Assembly (NCBI GenBank): GCA_946479705.1
Contig: CAMLHI010000108.1
Span: forward strand, 1 to 7,109
Direction of reading: 5' to 3'
From: an uncultured Oxalobacteraceae bacterium
Lineage (GTDB): Bacteria > Pseudomonadota > Gammaproteobacteria > Burkholderiales > Burkholderiaceae
DNA length: 7,109 bases
The position numbers and the translations under genes are program-made. The notes below the pieces were generated by a model, which had not been told where the DNA came from, made no database searches, and was given only the letters and a program-made list of their open reading frames with translations. This document shows, piece by piece, positions 6,448 through 7,109 of this stretch. Within the stretch, counting starts at the first letter, position 1. Each line of letters starts with the position of its first letter.

Positions 6448-7109
6448 TTCGATTCCTTGATGACGCGGCCGGCGGAAGCCTGGACCGGGCGGGAATTGAG
6501 CGGATACAGGCGGCTGAACAGCGCCATCTGCGCCGGTGCGGCCTGCACCGGCTGCTTCATCACCATCCACAGCACACCCTCGGTGCAGGGCGGCGTGGTC
6601 AGCGAACCCATGTAGGTGAAGTAGTCGCGCTTTTCGGGCAGCAGGTCGTTCACGTCCAGCACGATCGACGGCGTGACGGTATCGGATTTTTCCAGCGGCA
6701 GGTTGTTCCACACGGTCTGGATGGTGGTCTGCGCCTTGCCGCGTTCGAGCAGCACGGCGATCACCGCCAGCTTGCCTTCCGGATCCTTGTGCACCATGTG
6801 CACCACCATCTCGAAACTCTTGCCGTTGATGCGCTCTTCCGACGGGCGATGGAAATGGAACTGCATCAGCTCGTATTGGCGCCCGCCAATCGACATCATA
6901 TTGCCGCCGGCGACATCGACCTGGATCGTGTGGCCATTGTCGGTCACCGCGAACGACGAGGGCTTGTAGTCGAACACGATCTGTTCCAGCTCGACCTTCA
7001 TGCCGTCGCGGATATCGATGGGCGACTGGCGGTTGCCGGTGCCGCACTTGCCCCAGGCGCTATTGATCTTGCCCCAGTTGGCCGGGCCGGTCTCGCCTTC
7101 GTAGGACCA
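6444..7109 (-). CDS. Alpha-class carbonic anhydrase, 5' end outside window
   Basis: Zinc enzyme hydrating CO2 to bicarbonate; bacterial alpha-class members are normally secreted to the periplasm. The frame is open to the window edge: 221 residues are visible, starting in WSYEGETGPANWG, the usual beginning of the mature domain. Only the signal peptide and perhaps a few residues are therefore missing. The ATG at 7001 is internal, because the conserved NRQSPIDI motif lies upstream of it. Counting from the first visible residue: NGH with His60 (proton-shuttle position), zinc ligands His85 and His87 (QFHFHRPSEE) and His104 (VVHMVHK), and SLTTPPCTE with Thr171 as gatekeeper. Cys22 and Cys175 are placed for the disulfide seen in bacterial homologues, which supports an oxidising, periplasmic location. 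The C-terminus has the family NSRPVQ element. All active-site residues seen are intact. It is convergent with, and overlaps by 4 bp, the mutarotase gene. Confidence 0.96.
   Translation of the reverse strand, partial: WSYEGETGPANWGKINSAWGKCGTGNRQSPIDIRDGMKVELEQIVFDYKPSSFAVTDNGHTIQVDVAGGNMMSIGGRQYELMQFHFHRPSEERINGKSFEMVVHMVHKDPEGKLAVIAVLLERGKAQTTIQTVWNNLPLEKSDTVTPSIVLDVNDLLPEKRDYFTYMGSLTTPPCTEGVLWMVMKQPVQAAPAQMALFSRLYPLNSRPVQASAGRVIKESN

Noticed and set aside
6444..7001. Carbonic anhydrase as a complete 185-residue protein starting at the ATG at 7001
   Set aside because: Upstream in-frame codons encode WSYEGETGPANWG and NRQSPIDI, conserved parts of the alpha-carbonic anhydrase domain, so the gene continues past the window edge.
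5611..7047. A 478-codon open frame on the - strand across the mutarotase and into the carbonic anhydrase
   Set aside because: It is antisense to the well-supported mutarotase gene and out of frame with the carbonic anhydrase. Its composition (many His, Gln, Arg, Ala, Gly) is that of a high-GC shadow frame, and no family motif is visible.

Overview
The window is GC-rich, tightly packed bacterial chromosome. Most codons end in G or C, and the antisense frames are long and open, as expected at high GC. The gene order queG <- -> tsaE - amiC and the protein styles suggest a betaproteobacterium, most likely Burkholderiales and perhaps Oxalobacteraceae (Massilia/Janthinobacterium/Duganella-like). 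That placement is an inference from gene order and protein character, not from a database search.

Layout, left to right. (1) Positions 1-2209, + strand: a two-component pair. It consists of a membrane PAS-containing sensor histidine kinase, cut at its 5' end by the window edge, and a FixJ/DctR-type response regulator 25 bp downstream. (2) Positions 2210-2293: a short intergenic stretch with an AT-rich -10-like hexamer and an imperfect hairpin that runs into the ribosome binding site of the next gene. (3) Positions 2294-2671, +: a small DUF3052-type protein of unknown role. (4) Positions 2648-3760, -: queG, epoxyqueuosine reductase, overlapping the DUF3052 gene tail to tail by 24 bp. (5) Positions 3761-3801: a 41-bp divergent spacer. 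(6) Positions 3802-5618, +: tsaE (t6A37 tRNA modification ATPase) overlapping amiC (Tat-exported N-acetylmuramoyl-L-alanine amidase). (7) Positions 5647-6447, +: a D-hexose-6-phosphate mutarotase (YeaD family). (8) Positions 6444-7109, -: a periplasmic-type alpha-carbonic anhydrase, cut at its 5' end by the window edge. Its stop codon shares a CTAG palindrome with the mutarotase stop.

How the genes relate. The kinase and regulator form one signalling unit whose target genes are not in the window. queG and tsaE face away from each other across the 41-bp spacer. Both act on the tRNA anticodon loop, at positions 34 and 37. tsaE, amiC and possibly the mutarotase look like one transcription unit, combining tRNA modification, daughter-cell separation and sugar-phosphate anomer balance. 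This is probably a housekeeping cluster rather than one pathway.

I saw no mobile elements, RNA genes, CRISPR arrays, phage genes or undescribed multi-gene system. The region reads as ordinary core genome. The points worth a second look are junctions: two overlapping convergent gene ends, the ambiguous amiC start, and the hairpin at the DUF3052 ribosome binding site.
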